Shown piece by piece: positions 16,827-26,370 of a DNA stretch of 62,795 nt. The translations under genes and the position numbers were made by a program. Source of the stretch: Saccharofermentans sp. (GTDB lineage Bacteria > Bacillota > Clostridia > Saccharofermentanales > Saccharofermentanaceae). The stretch is taken from contig JAIKZM010000171.1 of NCBI GenBank assembly GCA_024682215.1, positions 1 to 62,795 of the forward strand, given 5' to 3'. Every line of letters begins with the position of its first letter. Position 1 is the stretch's first letter. The notes under the pieces are model-generated. The model worked only from the letters and a program-made list of their open reading frames with translations, was not told where the DNA came from and made no database searches.

Positions 16827-16868
16827 AAATCAATTGAATTGATTTATAAATAATTACTTTGATAATAT
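16827..16868 (+). promoter_or_regulatory. Promoter of the c-di-GMP/kinase operon with a 19-base palindrome
   Basis: A perfect palindrome AAATCAATT-G-AATTGATTT (16827-16845) contains the -35 element TTGATT (16839-16844). An 18-base spacer leads to TAATAT (16863-16868). The leader before the ATG at 16909 would be about 34 bases. A repressor bound to the palindrome would block the -35 element; the regulator is unknown. Confidence 0.6.
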
Positions 16869-16908
16869 AAAATCACGACTGTTTCTTTATTAGAGGGGTG
16901 ATCTTAAT

Positions 16909-19266
16909 ATGACAAAGTGGATTATTGTCGTTGATGATGATACGGCCAATCTTAAGATGGCCGGACATATCCTGAGCAAGAACAATATGCGTGTAACTGC
17001 CCTTAAATCCGGCAGTTCATTCCTTGAATACGTGAACGAGAACGGCATGCCCGATCTCGTTCTTTTGGATATAAAGATGCCGGCAATGGACGGCTTTGAG
17101 ACTTTGGGAAGGTTAAGGCAGATAGAGAACCGCAAGGGCCTGATGAAGACACCGGTTATCTTCCTTACCGCGGATGAAGACGCCGATACCGAAACGAGAG
17201 GCTTCGAGGTAGGAGTATCAGACTTTATCAGGAAACCGTTCAATCCCGATGTCCTTCTCCGGAGGATCGACAACATCATGTCGAATTCACAGGAGATGCA
17301 TGAACTTAAGAGCGAGGCAATGATCGACAAACTGACGGGCTTTCTGAATAAGAACGCGGCGGCAGTAGAGCTGTCGAAGACATGTTCCGAAAAGAACGGA
17401 TGCCTAATGATGATCGATCTTGACTCGTTCAAGCTCGTTAATGACATTTACGGACATGCGATGGGAGACAAGGTGCTCACCGCATGCGCGGACATCATAA
17501 GAAAAGCGGTTCCAGAAGGCAGCAGATTCGGCCGTCTCGGAGGAGATGAATTCGCTGTGTTTGCAGCCGGCGTATCCAATGAAAGAGCGGTCGCCGAAAT
17601 AGCCGCCGATATCAATAAAGAGATCACCAGGAGTGCAAAGGAACTCATGGGTGATGATGTGAGCATTCCGCTCGGCGCTTCCGTCGGCGGCATATTCGTG
17701 CCCAGATACGGCAACGATTACAATTCGCTCATAAAGCTTGCGGATAAGTCACTCTACATCGTAAAGAAGAACGGAAAACACGGTTACGGATTATATAACG
17801 ATGACCATGACGGAGATCAGGAAACATCGGTGATCGATCTGCATGCACTGTCTGAGATCCTCGGTGAACGTTCTGTTCAGGATGTGGCGCTTCAGTTAGA
17901 TAAGGATTCGTTCTCGCCGGTATACCGTTATGTTATCAGATACATAATCAGGCATCACATAAACGGCTGCAAGGTCCTGTTCACACTCGATCCCGCAAAC
18001 GGTAAGAGGGATGCGGATTTCTATGAGAACGTGGACGGATTCGGCCAGAGGATCAGAGGAACACTCCGCAAGTCCGATATCTTCATGAGAAACAACAAGA
18101 ACCAGTATTTTGTTTTCCTCACCGACATAAGGGCTGACTCCGTTGAGAAGGTTATCAACCATCTTGTCAATGATTGGAACAGCAGCATTTCCAAGGAACT
18201 CGTCATCACATACGAGACTGAACTGATCGGCGATAAGACCGATCTTTCGAAGAACAAAACAAATAAGATCATCGTAGTCGATGACGATGTGCTGAACCTT
18301 CAGATTGCAGGAAAGATATTAAGTTCCGGCGGAATGAGGGTGACCGCGCTCAAGTCGGCTGATGCGCTTTTTGACTATCTTGCAAGGGAAACGGAACTTC
18401 CCGATCTTATCCTGCTCGACGTTAAGATGCCTGTGATGGACGGTTTTGAAGCGATAAAGAAGCTTCATTCGCTTGAGTCGGAAGCTTCCAGGATCCCGGT
18501 TGTATTCCTTACGGCCGATGAGAGTGAAGGAGCTGAACGCGAAGGACTTTCGCTCGGCGCGATGGATTTCATCAGAAAACCTTTCGTTCCGGAGGTCCTC
18601 CTGCTTAGGGTAAATCATCTCGTAGAGCTCGTTAAGCTTCAGAACAGACTTCATGAAGAAGCGGAGCAGAAGAGCCACGAGAATAAAGCTCTCCTGTTAC
18701 AGGTCGTCAGCGCTCTCTCGGCAGCGATCGATACCAAGGATGCATGCGCTAAAGGACATTCTCGCCGTGTTGCGGAATATGCCGGGATGATCGCAAGGAG
18801 AAGCGGATATCCTGATGCAAAGGTCGATGATATCTACATGACCGCACTCCTTCATGACGTCGGCAAGATCGGCATCGCGGACGGAATACTGAACAAGCCG
18901 TCAACGCTTACTGCCGAAGAATACGAACAGGTTAAGGCGCATTCAGTGAAGGGCGCTGAGATCCTCAGGAACATAGCGGTCGATCCGGCTTTTGAAAAAT
19001 GCGCGATGTACCATCACGAAAGATATGACGGCACAGGGTATCCGGAAGGACTCAAAGGCGGTGCGATCCCTGAAGAAGCAAGGATCATTGCGGTTGCCGA
19101 TGCATATGACGCCATGACTTCAGACAGAAGCTACAGGGAACATCTTTCCCGTGAAAAGGTGATAAGCGAACTTAAGAACGGAATGGGAACACAGTTTGAT
19201 CCTAAATTCGCGGAGATAATGCTCGGCATCATCGAAGAAGACAAAGACTACAAACTCAGAGGGTGA
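16909..19266 (+). CDS. REC - GGDEF - degenerate GGDEF - REC - HD-GYP c-di-GMP protein
   Basis: 785 residues. The first receiver (1-125) has Asp54 in LLLDIKMPAMDG. A GGDEF domain (about 135-300) has intact GGDEF at 211-215. Residues about 310-440 look like a second GGDEF-type fold without the signature (KNQYFVFLTD in its place). The second receiver (452-575) has Asp504. An HD-GYP domain (about 590-775) has LLHDVGKIGI (HD at 649-650), HHERYDGTGYPEG and IIAVADAYDAMTS. It could both make and hydrolyse c-di-GMP, switched by two phosphorylation sites. No membrane segment is present. It leads an operon with two hybrid kinases, which are the obvious candidates to phosphorylate it. Confidence 0.94.
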   Translation: MTKWIIVVDDDTANLKMAGHILSKNNMRVTALKSGSSFLEYVNENGMPDLVLLDIKMPAMDGFETLGRLRQIENRKGLMKTPVIFLTADEDADTETRGFEVGVSDFIRKPFNPDVLLRRIDNIMSNSQEMHELKSEAMIDKLTGFLNKNAAAVELSKTCSEKNGCLMMIDLDSFKLVNDIYGHAMGDKVLTACADIIRKAVPEGSRFGRLGGDEFAVFAAGVSNERAVAEIAADINKEITRSAKELMGDDVSIPLGASVGGIFVPRYGNDYNSLIKLADKSLYIVKKNGKHGYGLYNDDHDGDQETSVIDLHALSEILGERSVQDVALQLDKDSFSPVYRYVIRYIIRHHINGCKVLFTLDPANGKRDADFYENVDGFGQRIRGTLRKSDIFMRNNKNQYFVFLTDIRADSVEKVINHLVNDWNSSISKELVITYETELIGDKTDLSKNKTNKIIVVDDDVLNLQIAGKILSSGGMRVTALKSADALFDYLARETELPDLILLDVKMPVMDGFEAIKKLHSLESEASRIPVVFLTADESEGAEREGLSLGAMDFIRKPFVPEVLLLRVNHLVELVKLQNRLHEEAEQKSHENKALLLQVVSALSAAIDTKDACAKGHSRRVAEYAGMIARRSGYPDAKVDDIYMTALLHDVGKIGIADGILNKPSTLTAEEYEQVKAHSVKGAEILRNIAVDPAFEKCAMYHHERYDGTGYPEGLKGGAIPEEARIIAVADAYDAMTSDRSYREHLSREKVISELKNGMGTQFDPKFAEIMLGIIEEDKDYKLRG

Positions 19267-19271
19267 TCTTT

Positions 19272-21821
19272 ATGAGCAATTTAAAGGAAAACGGTGATCT
19301 GTTTGAATCATCCCACCTGACGATACTCGTTAGCTATACGATATTTTCTGCGATCCTGATCGTCGAATCACTGCTCCTCGGCTGGGAGAAATGGGCGCTT
19401 CTGCTCATTGCTGCCGGAGTATGCGCGGCATGGGTCCTTCATATCAGGCACAACACTCCGTCAAATGTGCGCATCTGGTTATATGCGATACTCATGATGG
19501 GGTGTTTTTTCTTCTACGGCATACACAGGACCAGTACATTTGACCTTGCGCTGGTAATGGCAGCGATCATAATGCTCCATACCATGACCGGCCAAAAAGC
19601 GATGATAACACTCTGCGTGATAACGTTCTACGCGACGATCGCATATGAGATAGTCAACATGATAGCTGACGGGGAAGTCTTTGACGTGCTCGTTATCTCA
19701 AGAACAATACTTCACCTTGTCATGATCTTCGTCATCGGAAGATTTGCCAAGACGATCATCGACAAGTGGAGACAGGTTCTCGACAAGTCTAAGGACGAGG
19801 TCGAACAGCTCAAGGGCGCCACTGAGCACCTTAACGATTTCCTTGCGAACGTATCCCATGAGCTGAGGACTCCTGTCAACGCGATCATCGGACTTACAAG
19901 TCTTTGCATCGATAAGTCCAGGCACCGTGAGGTCGAAGGTGATCTTATCGCGGTAAGGGATTCAGGACGCAAGGTCGCCGAGCAGATCAGCGACATCCTC
20001 GACTATTCGGAGATAGACCGTAAGAAGGCTGTCTGCAACAACGAAGACTACATGCTTTCTTCCGTTCTTCACGATATCGTTACCGACGTCAAGCAGTATA
20101 AACCGAAGAAGGTGGAGCTTATAATCGACGTTGATCCTTCGATCCCCGCGGTAATGAATTCCGATGTTACAAAGATCAAAAAGATACTCAGGGCGCTCAT
20201 CACGAACGGCCTCAAGTACACACAGAAGGGCGGCGTGTATGTAAGGATCACTGCGGAAGAGCATGATTACGGAGTGAACCTCTGCATTGAAGTTACCGAT
20301 ACCGGTAAGGGCATGACCGATTATGAACTTGAAAAAGTTTACGACAGCTTCTATCAGGCTGATTCCTCAAGGACACGCCAGGGCGGAGGCTTAGGCCTGG
20401 GCCTTGCCATAGTTTCCGGTTTTGTTTCGCTTCTCGGCGGCTTCATGACGATCAACAGCAAGCCCGATGCCGGAACTACCGTCATTGTAAGCATTCCACA
20501 GAAAGTAATCGATCCTGTCAGCTGCATGTCTGTCGGCGCACCTGACAAATTGTGCATCGGAGCTTTTCTGCATTTCGAGAAGTACGATCACCCGGCCGTA
20601 CGCGACTACTACAATTCCATGGTGCTTAACATAGTCAGGGGACTCGGAGTTCAGATGCACCGCGTTAACAATGCGAGCAATCTGAAGCTTCTCCATGAGT
20701 CAGTTCATCTGACGCATCTTTTCATAGCAGAAGAGGAATATAACGACAATGTTGACCTCATCGAGGAGCTGGCAAAAGACATGGTAGTGGCGGTCGTTGC
20801 CAACGAAGGCATCGTCCTTCCGAAGAACACCCGTGTCAAGATCCTGGAGAAACCGTTCTATTGTTTCCCTGTCGTATCCATCCTGAATTCGTCCATCGGA
20901 AGCAAGGAGGAGAACGTCAAGAAACTGCGCTGCGAAGGTGTAAGGGCACTCGTTGTTGATGACGAGTCAATGAACCTCGTTGTTGCAAAGAGCATTTTCG
21001 GAAGATACGGAATGAAAGTGTTCACAGCCACTTCCGGACAGGAATCGATCGATCTTTGCCGCGAGAAGGTCTATGACATAATCTTTATGGATCACATGAT
21101 GAGCGGTATGGACGGCGTTGAGGCGATGAAGCGCATAAGGACTGACGTTGCAGGACTTAACGGCTCGATACCGGTAGTTGCGCTTACGGCAAATGCGATG
21201 AGCTCCGCAAAGCAGATGTTCCTTTCGGAGGGTTTTGACGGTTTTGTCAGCAAGCCAATCGAGATAGACGAACTCGAGCGTGTCCTCAAGCAGGTCCTTC
21301 CGAAATCCGCACTGGCATATGTCGATGAGAACGGTGTGGAGGAAGAGACGTTTGTACCTGAACCTGAGCCTGTCCGCGTGAATGCCGAAGATAAGGATTT
21401 CATGTCGGAACTCCGGAAGAGCGGCATCGATACTGATGCGGGACTTAAGTACTGTGTCGGAGACAAGGATTTCTACAAGTCGCTCCTGATGCAGTTTGCT
21501 TCAGAATCCGCTGACAAGATCGGTTCCATGAAGAAATACTACACCGTCCGCGACTGGCACAATTACGAGATACTTGTTCATGCATTGAAGAGTACGGCTA
21601 AGATGATCGGAGTGTCCGACCTTTCCGAAAAGGCCAAGGCTCTGGAAATGGCTTCCAAGAACAACGAGGAAAACTATATCCTTGAAAACCACGAACAGAT
21701 GATCAGGGATTACGGCAGGATCACGGCTGATATCAGGGAACAGATAATGTCCGGTGATGATGCTGAAGATAATGACGTTTTTGAGTTCGAGCCTGAAACA
21801 GACGGAGGTGACAAGGTATGA
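19272..21821 (+). CDS. Membrane hybrid histidine kinase with receiver and HPt domains
   Basis: 849 residues from ATG 19272 (GAGGG upstream; an upstream in-frame GTG is rejected). About six membrane segments (20-160) are followed by a coiled linker, HisKA with His196 (NVSHELRTP), and a kinase ATPase domain (N box ITNGLKYTQ, DTGKGM, GGGLGLGLAI). Residues about 425-545 look like a receiver fold without the phospho-Asp. A true receiver (555-675) has Asp607 and Lys661. The C-terminal HPt has His770 (LVHALKSTAKMIG). It forms a complete phosphorelay on one chain. It starts 5 bases after the REC-GGDEF-REC-HD-GYP gene and overlaps the next kinase gene by 4 bases. Confidence 0.93.
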   Translation: MSNLKENGDLFESSHLTILVSYTIFSAILIVESLLLGWEKWALLLIAAGVCAAWVLHIRHNTPSNVRIWLYAILMMGCFFFYGIHRTSTFDLALVMAAIIMLHTMTGQKAMITLCVITFYATIAYEIVNMIADGEVFDVLVISRTILHLVMIFVIGRFAKTIIDKWRQVLDKSKDEVEQLKGATEHLNDFLANVSHELRTPVNAIIGLTSLCIDKSRHREVEGDLIAVRDSGRKVAEQISDILDYSEIDRKKAVCNNEDYMLSSVLHDIVTDVKQYKPKKVELIIDVDPSIPAVMNSDVTKIKKILRALITNGLKYTQKGGVYVRITAEEHDYGVNLCIEVTDTGKGMTDYELEKVYDSFYQADSSRTRQGGGLGLGLAIVSGFVSLLGGFMTINSKPDAGTTVIVSIPQKVIDPVSCMSVGAPDKLCIGAFLHFEKYDHPAVRDYYNSMVLNIVRGLGVQMHRVNNASNLKLLHESVHLTHLFIAEEEYNDNVDLIEELAKDMVVAVVANEGIVLPKNTRVKILEKPFYCFPVVSILNSSIGSKEENVKKLRCEGVRALVVDDESMNLVVAKSIFGRYGMKVFTATSGQESIDLCREKVYDIIFMDHMMSGMDGVEAMKRIRTDVAGLNGSIPVVALTANAMSSAKQMFLSEGFDGFVSKPIEIDELERVLKQVLPKSALAYVDENGVEEETFVPEPEPVRVNAEDKDFMSELRKSGIDTDAGLKYCVGDKDFYKSLLMQFASESADKIGSMKKYYTVRDWHNYEILVHALKSTAKMIGVSDLSEKAKALEMASKNNEENYILENHEQMIRDYGRITADIREQIMSGDDAEDNDVFEFEPETDGGDKV

Positions 21822-24547
21822 AAGGCATTATAAGATATCTTTTCAAGCCGTCTAAAAATGACCGTGAGGCCATCAAGTCCGCTTATTATGAGTCTGTCGG
21901 ACCGACACGCGTCACTATGTATCTGGCTCTTGCTGCAGCCATCACTTTCCTTGTCCTGACTTTTGCATATCCGTCATACTTCGGAGGAACGACGGTCCTT
22001 TTCCATCAGATCTGCTATGTATGGGTAATCTCAGTAGCTTCGATATGGCTTATCGGTGTGCGGAACGCAATGAAAGACTATCAGGCCCGTTACCGCACGG
22101 TATTCGTTCTCAACCATTTCATGGGTGTGTCGCTCTATATCTGGGTAATATCGCTCATGATCGTCAACTGCATGGCAAGAGGCACGGTCGACACGACGCT
22201 CTTCATGACCGTAGCGCTGGTTGTTCCCCTCTGCGTATATCTGAACCCGATCGTATATGTCACTGTGGCGATACTGTCCAATATCGGAGTCATTTCATTC
22301 CTGTATTACATGGTCTCAAAGGGTTCGATCGAATCCAATGAGATGGCGAACTTCCTCATATTTGCGGTGTTCCAGGTGGTAATGGGCCTCATAATGTCCT
22401 ACACGAGATACAGGCTCAACGAGCAGCTCGTCACCGCTGAAAAACAGCGCAGAGAGATCTACATGCTCAACAAGTCGCAGAACAGCTTCTTCTCCAACAT
22501 GAGCCACGAGATCAGGACGCCGATCAATACCATCATAGGACTCAATGAGATGATACTGCGTGAGGACGTCAGCGATGAGGTCATCGAAGATGCGATCAAC
22601 ATCAAGGCGGCCGGCAAGCTCCTGCTCAACCTCATAAACGATATCCTCGACATGAGCAAGTTCCAGTCGGGAAGCATGCAGCTTCTGATCGAGCCTTACC
22701 ATACTGGAGATATGCTTTCGGATATCGTCGGTATGCTCTGGATCAGGGCTAAGGACAAGAAACTGGATTTCAACGTCGACGTTTCACCTGATATCCCTGC
22801 GGAACTCGTAGGTGATGAGGTCAGGATCAAGCAGGTGCTGATCAACGTCATAAACAACGCGATCAAGTATACGAAAGAGGGATCAGTTTCTCTTACTGTC
22901 CAGTGTGATAGGCACGATGACAAGACATGCAACATGATCTATACGGTCTCCGATACCGGAATAGGCATCAAGTCGGAGGACATACCTTATCTGTTCTCAG
23001 CATTCAAGCGCGTTGACGAGACAGTTACCAAGCACATCGAAGGAACAGGCCTCGGCCTTTCGATCGTAAAGCAGCTGGTAGATCTCATGGGTGGAAAGAT
23101 CACCGTCAACAGTGTCTACAAGAAGGGTTCTACTTTCATCATCGAGATCCCGCAGAGGATCGAGAGGGAAGGAACCGTCGGCAAACACGATTTCTCAAAG
23201 ATGGGCAAGATCACAAGGAACAATGCGTACACACCGAAGTTTGAAGCACCGGAGGCAAGGATCCTCGTGGTCGATGACAACGAGGCAAACCTCATGGTCG
23301 CGAGCAAGCTCCTGCGTGATACGAAGGTGCGCATAGATACCGCCACGAGCGGTGCCGAAGCTCTCCGCAAAACACTCAATATCAAGTACAATGTCATCTT
23401 CATGGACCACCTGATGCCCGAGATGGACGGTATCGAGTGCAAGAACAGGATAAAGGAACAGACCGGAGGAAGGTGCCGCGACTCCGCTATAGTCATACTT
23501 ACGGCTAATGCCGATGAGGAGAACAGGGCGCTCTATGCCCGCGAGGCTTTTGACGGATATCTTGCCAAACCTGTAAGCGGTGAAGCATTGGAGAATGAAC
23601 TTTACATGCACCTGCCTAAGGAGATCGTCAGGATAACCGGCAACAGGAACGAGATCGCCCAGGAATCCGTTTCATGGATGAGCGGTTCGAAGAAGAGAAA
23701 GAGCATAGCGGTAACTTCTGAGAGCGTTGCCGATCTGGCGCCTGAGCTGATCGAGAAGTACGGCATGGAGATCATACCTCACAAGGTCCGCACGGATGAA
23801 GGTGTATTTAAGGACGGCAAAGAGATCGAGACGCTCGGTGTCCTTAAATATATGGAGAATCCCAATAACAATGTACTGCCGCAGGGTCCGACGGTAAGAG
23901 AGGCTGAGGAATTCTTTGCAAAGCAGCTGACCGGTGCAAACAATGTCATCCACATCTCAATATCGAGCAAGATCGAGCACAGCGGCTACCAGCCTGCGGT
24001 TGAGGCGGCAAGATCGTTCGACAATGTATTTGTGGTCGATTCCGGACATGTATCGAGCGGTCAGGGCCTGCTGGCGATAGTTGCGGCAAAGATGGCGAAT
24101 GAAGGCCATTCGGCGGAACATATCGTCAGAGAGCTCGAGACCATCAGGAAAAAGATCCATACCAGCTTTATCGTCGATAACCTCGACTTCCTTGCAAGAG
24201 CGGGACAGGTCGGGAACGGTATGGCAAATTTGGTGAAGTCTTTGATGGGACGCCCCGTTCTTGTGCTGAGAAATGGTAAAATGGGTGTCGGCATGACCTA
24301 TTTCGGAACGAGAGAAAGCGCATGGAAAGCGTATATCAACTCCGTTATGTCACAAGCCGCAAATATAGATACGAGTATCCTTTTCGTAACCTATGTAGGC
24401 ATAAGCAAACGTGATCTTGACTGGATCCGTGAACAGATCGAGAAACGCATGCATTTCGATGAGATATACTTTAAGCAGGCATCACCTGCCGTTTCGGTAA
24501 ACTGCGGTCCCGGAACGTTCGGCTTGCTCTATATCGAAAAGTACTGA
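21818..24547 (+). CDS. Membrane hybrid histidine kinase fused to a DegV fatty-acid-binding domain
   Basis: 909 residues. Six or so membrane segments (30-195) are followed by HisKA with His230 (NMSHEIRTP), an ATPase domain (NNAIKYTKEG, DTGIGI, GTGLGLSIVKQL) and a receiver (480-600) with Asp530 (VIFMDHLMPEMDG). Residues 628-909 are a complete DegV/EDD domain: SIAVTSESVADLAPELIEKY, HISISSKIEHSGYQ, VDSGHVSSGQG, FLARAGQVGNG and a C-terminal SPAVSVNCGPGTFGLLY. DegV proteins bind a fatty acid in a deep pocket (FakB family). The fusion suggests that a fatty acid or acyl ligand modulates the kinase. It lacks an HPt, which its overlapping neighbour supplies. Confidence 0.93.
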   Translation: MKGIIRYLFKPSKNDREAIKSAYYESVGPTRVTMYLALAAAITFLVLTFAYPSYFGGTTVLFHQICYVWVISVASIWLIGVRNAMKDYQARYRTVFVLNHFMGVSLYIWVISLMIVNCMARGTVDTTLFMTVALVVPLCVYLNPIVYVTVAILSNIGVISFLYYMVSKGSIESNEMANFLIFAVFQVVMGLIMSYTRYRLNEQLVTAEKQRREIYMLNKSQNSFFSNMSHEIRTPINTIIGLNEMILREDVSDEVIEDAINIKAAGKLLLNLINDILDMSKFQSGSMQLLIEPYHTGDMLSDIVGMLWIRAKDKKLDFNVDVSPDIPAELVGDEVRIKQVLINVINNAIKYTKEGSVSLTVQCDRHDDKTCNMIYTVSDTGIGIKSEDIPYLFSAFKRVDETVTKHIEGTGLGLSIVKQLVDLMGGKITVNSVYKKGSTFIIEIPQRIEREGTVGKHDFSKMGKITRNNAYTPKFEAPEARILVVDDNEANLMVASKLLRDTKVRIDTATSGAEALRKTLNIKYNVIFMDHLMPEMDGIECKNRIKEQTGGRCRDSAIVILTANADEENRALYAREAFDGYLAKPVSGEALENELYMHLPKEIVRITGNRNEIAQESVSWMSGSKKRKSIAVTSESVADLAPELIEKYGMEIIPHKVRTDEGVFKDGKEIETLGVLKYMENPNNNVLPQGPTVREAEEFFAKQLTGANNVIHISISSKIEHSGYQPAVEAARSFDNVFVVDSGHVSSGQGLLAIVAAKMANEGHSAEHIVRELETIRKKIHTSFIVDNLDFLARAGQVGNGMANLVKSLMGRPVLVLRNGKMGVGMTYFGTRESAWKAYINSVMSQAANIDTSILFVTYVGISKRDLDWIREQIEKRMHFDEIYFKQASPAVSVNCGPGTFGLLYIEKY

Positions 24548-24566
24548 TACCGCCTTGGAGGTCCGG

Positions 24567-26345
24567 GTGAAGAAAACACTGAAACTTATAACTACCTTTA
24601 TGCTCCTTGCCGTGCTGGCATTTACCGCCTGTTCCGGCAAAGAAAAGCAGAACATCCCGTCGATAATCTCGGAGACTACCGCTGCACAGGCTTCCGATCC
24701 GGATGCCACGTCAGGGGACGAACCTGCCGCACCTTCGGAAACACCTGAAGCAGGCGAGAAGAAAAACAAAGACATAGTCATCCTGGCGACCAGCGATGTT
24801 CACTGCAGTCCGGAGAAAGGGTTCGGTTATACAGGACTTTACCGTATCCGCGAGAAGTTTTTGAAGGAAGGCTGCGAAGTCCTGCTCATTGATGACGGTG
24901 ACGAGATCGAGGGTCACGGTGAACTTTTCGGCACGGTTACCCAGGGCCAGCAGGTCATAGATCTCATGAACAAGATGGGTTACGATGTCGCAACACCCGG
25001 AAACCATGACTTCAATTACGGAGCCGACTGGTTTGTCAGCCTGGCATCGAAGGCGAATTATCCTTACATTTCCTGCAATATAACGAAAAACGGCAAGCTG
25101 GTCTTCCAGCCTTACATAATCAAGGAAGTGGCAGGCAAGAAGATCGCTTTTGTAGGTGTCACGACCCCGAAAACGATCGGCTTTTATACGTCAGAATCAC
25201 TTTTCCAGAATGACAGCGGAAAGGTGATCTATGATTTCAAGGGCGGCAAGAAGAACAAGAACCTGTTTACCGCCGTCCAGTCTTACGCAAACTACGCCAG
25301 GGCTGCAGGAGCGGATTACGTATTCCTCATGTCCCATTTCGGACAGGCTAAAAAGTACAATGCATGGGATAACATCACCACGCTGGTCGCCTCGACAAAC
25401 GGCATTGACGCAGTGTTTGACGGGCACAGCCATGACGCGAAAAAGCTTCAGCTTCCCAATTCCGACGGAAAGATAATCGACAGGATCGCCATGGGAAGTA
25501 AATTCAGCCGTATCGGTTATCTGCGCATTTCGGGCGAGGACGGATCGATCACGACAGGAATCTTTAACTGGAACAGTTCCGTCACTGCTTCAGAGCTTTT
25601 CGGCATCAGGAACGAGATGACCGAAGAAGTAGAGAAGTCCATGGCAGAGTATAAGGACATCTTCTATGGAAAGCAGGGGGAAAACAAGAATCCCCTTTAT
25701 ATTACCAACCCCAATGTTCTGCATACTGACGGTACGCCCGTTAAATACATTGATAAGGCCGAGACAAATCTCGGAGATTACTGCGCCGATGCTTTCAGGG
25801 TAATGACCGGCGCCGATGTCGCATTTATCCCCGCCGATAAGTTCAATGACAATCTTCCCCAGGGAGAAGTTTCCATGAGGGATTTCTATATGGTCCTTCC
25901 CAATTCGAAAAGGACAATGACTGTCAGTGCTACCGGCCAGCAGATCCTTGACATGCTTGAATGGAGCGTCCGTATGTACCCTCAGGCAAACCCCGCATTT
26001 GCGCAGGTGTCCGGCGTGACGTTCAAGATCAACACAAAGATCAAGACTCCCTGCAAGTCAAAGAAGGGAAAGCTTAAAGAGATCAAGGGCGAGCGCAGGG
26101 TCAGTGATGTCAGGATCGGAGGCATTGCGGTCGATCCCGAGAGAACGTACCTCGTTACTTCATACGTAAGCGTGATCAGGACCTCAAACGGCGGATACAA
26201 CATGTTCAAGAAGTGCAAGAGAGTCAAGTCTGACACAAGGCTTGATTTCCAGCTTATTACTGATTACATGAAGAATAACCTTAATGGTGTCATCGGCGAT
26301 CAGTATGTCAATCCGGCCGGTAACAGGAGGATAACCGCTGCCTGA
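24567..26345 (+). CDS. 5'-nucleotidase/UshA-family metallophosphoesterase lipoprotein
   Basis: 592 residues from a GTG at 24567 (GGAGG 5 bases upstream; the in-frame TTG at 24555 would overlap that site). The signal peptide ends in lipobox LAFTAC near residue 22, then a Ser/Thr/Pro-rich linker. The metallophosphoesterase domain has ATSDVHC, DDGDEIEGHG, TPGNHDFNYG, MSHFG and DGHSHD. The C-terminal half matches the 5'-nucleotidase substrate-binding domain (NLGDYCADAFRVMTGADVAF, SNGGYNMF). It is predicted to hydrolyse extracellular nucleotides or sugar nucleotides. It begins 19 bases after the kinase-DegV gene and is probably the last gene of that operon. Confidence 0.9.
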   Translation: MKKTLKLITTFMLLAVLAFTACSGKEKQNIPSIISETTAAQASDPDATSGDEPAAPSETPEAGEKKNKDIVILATSDVHCSPEKGFGYTGLYRIREKFLKEGCEVLLIDDGDEIEGHGELFGTVTQGQQVIDLMNKMGYDVATPGNHDFNYGADWFVSLASKANYPYISCNITKNGKLVFQPYIIKEVAGKKIAFVGVTTPKTIGFYTSESLFQNDSGKVIYDFKGGKKNKNLFTAVQSYANYARAAGADYVFLMSHFGQAKKYNAWDNITTLVASTNGIDAVFDGHSHDAKKLQLPNSDGKIIDRIAMGSKFSRIGYLRISGEDGSITTGIFNWNSSVTASELFGIRNEMTEEVEKSMAEYKDIFYGKQGENKNPLYITNPNVLHTDGTPVKYIDKAETNLGDYCADAFRVMTGADVAFIPADKFNDNLPQGEVSMRDFYMVLPNSKRTMTVSATGQQILDMLEWSVRMYPQANPAFAQVSGVTFKINTKIKTPCKSKKGKLKEIKGERRVSDVRIGGIAVDPERTYLVTSYVSVIRTSNGGYNMFKKCKRVKSDTRLDFQLITDYMKNNLNGVIGDQYVNPAGNRRITAA

Positions 26346-26357
26346 ACAAAAAAGCGG

Positions 26358-26370
26358 TATAATAGTCGCA
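26358..26370 (+). promoter_or_regulatory. -10 element placed for a leaderless transcript
   Basis: A consensus TATAAT (26358-26363) ends 6 bases before the ATG at 26370, and no ribosome binding site lies between. Transcription would start at or very near the A of the ATG. No good -35 element is visible. Without transcript data this stays tentative. Confidence 0.4.
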
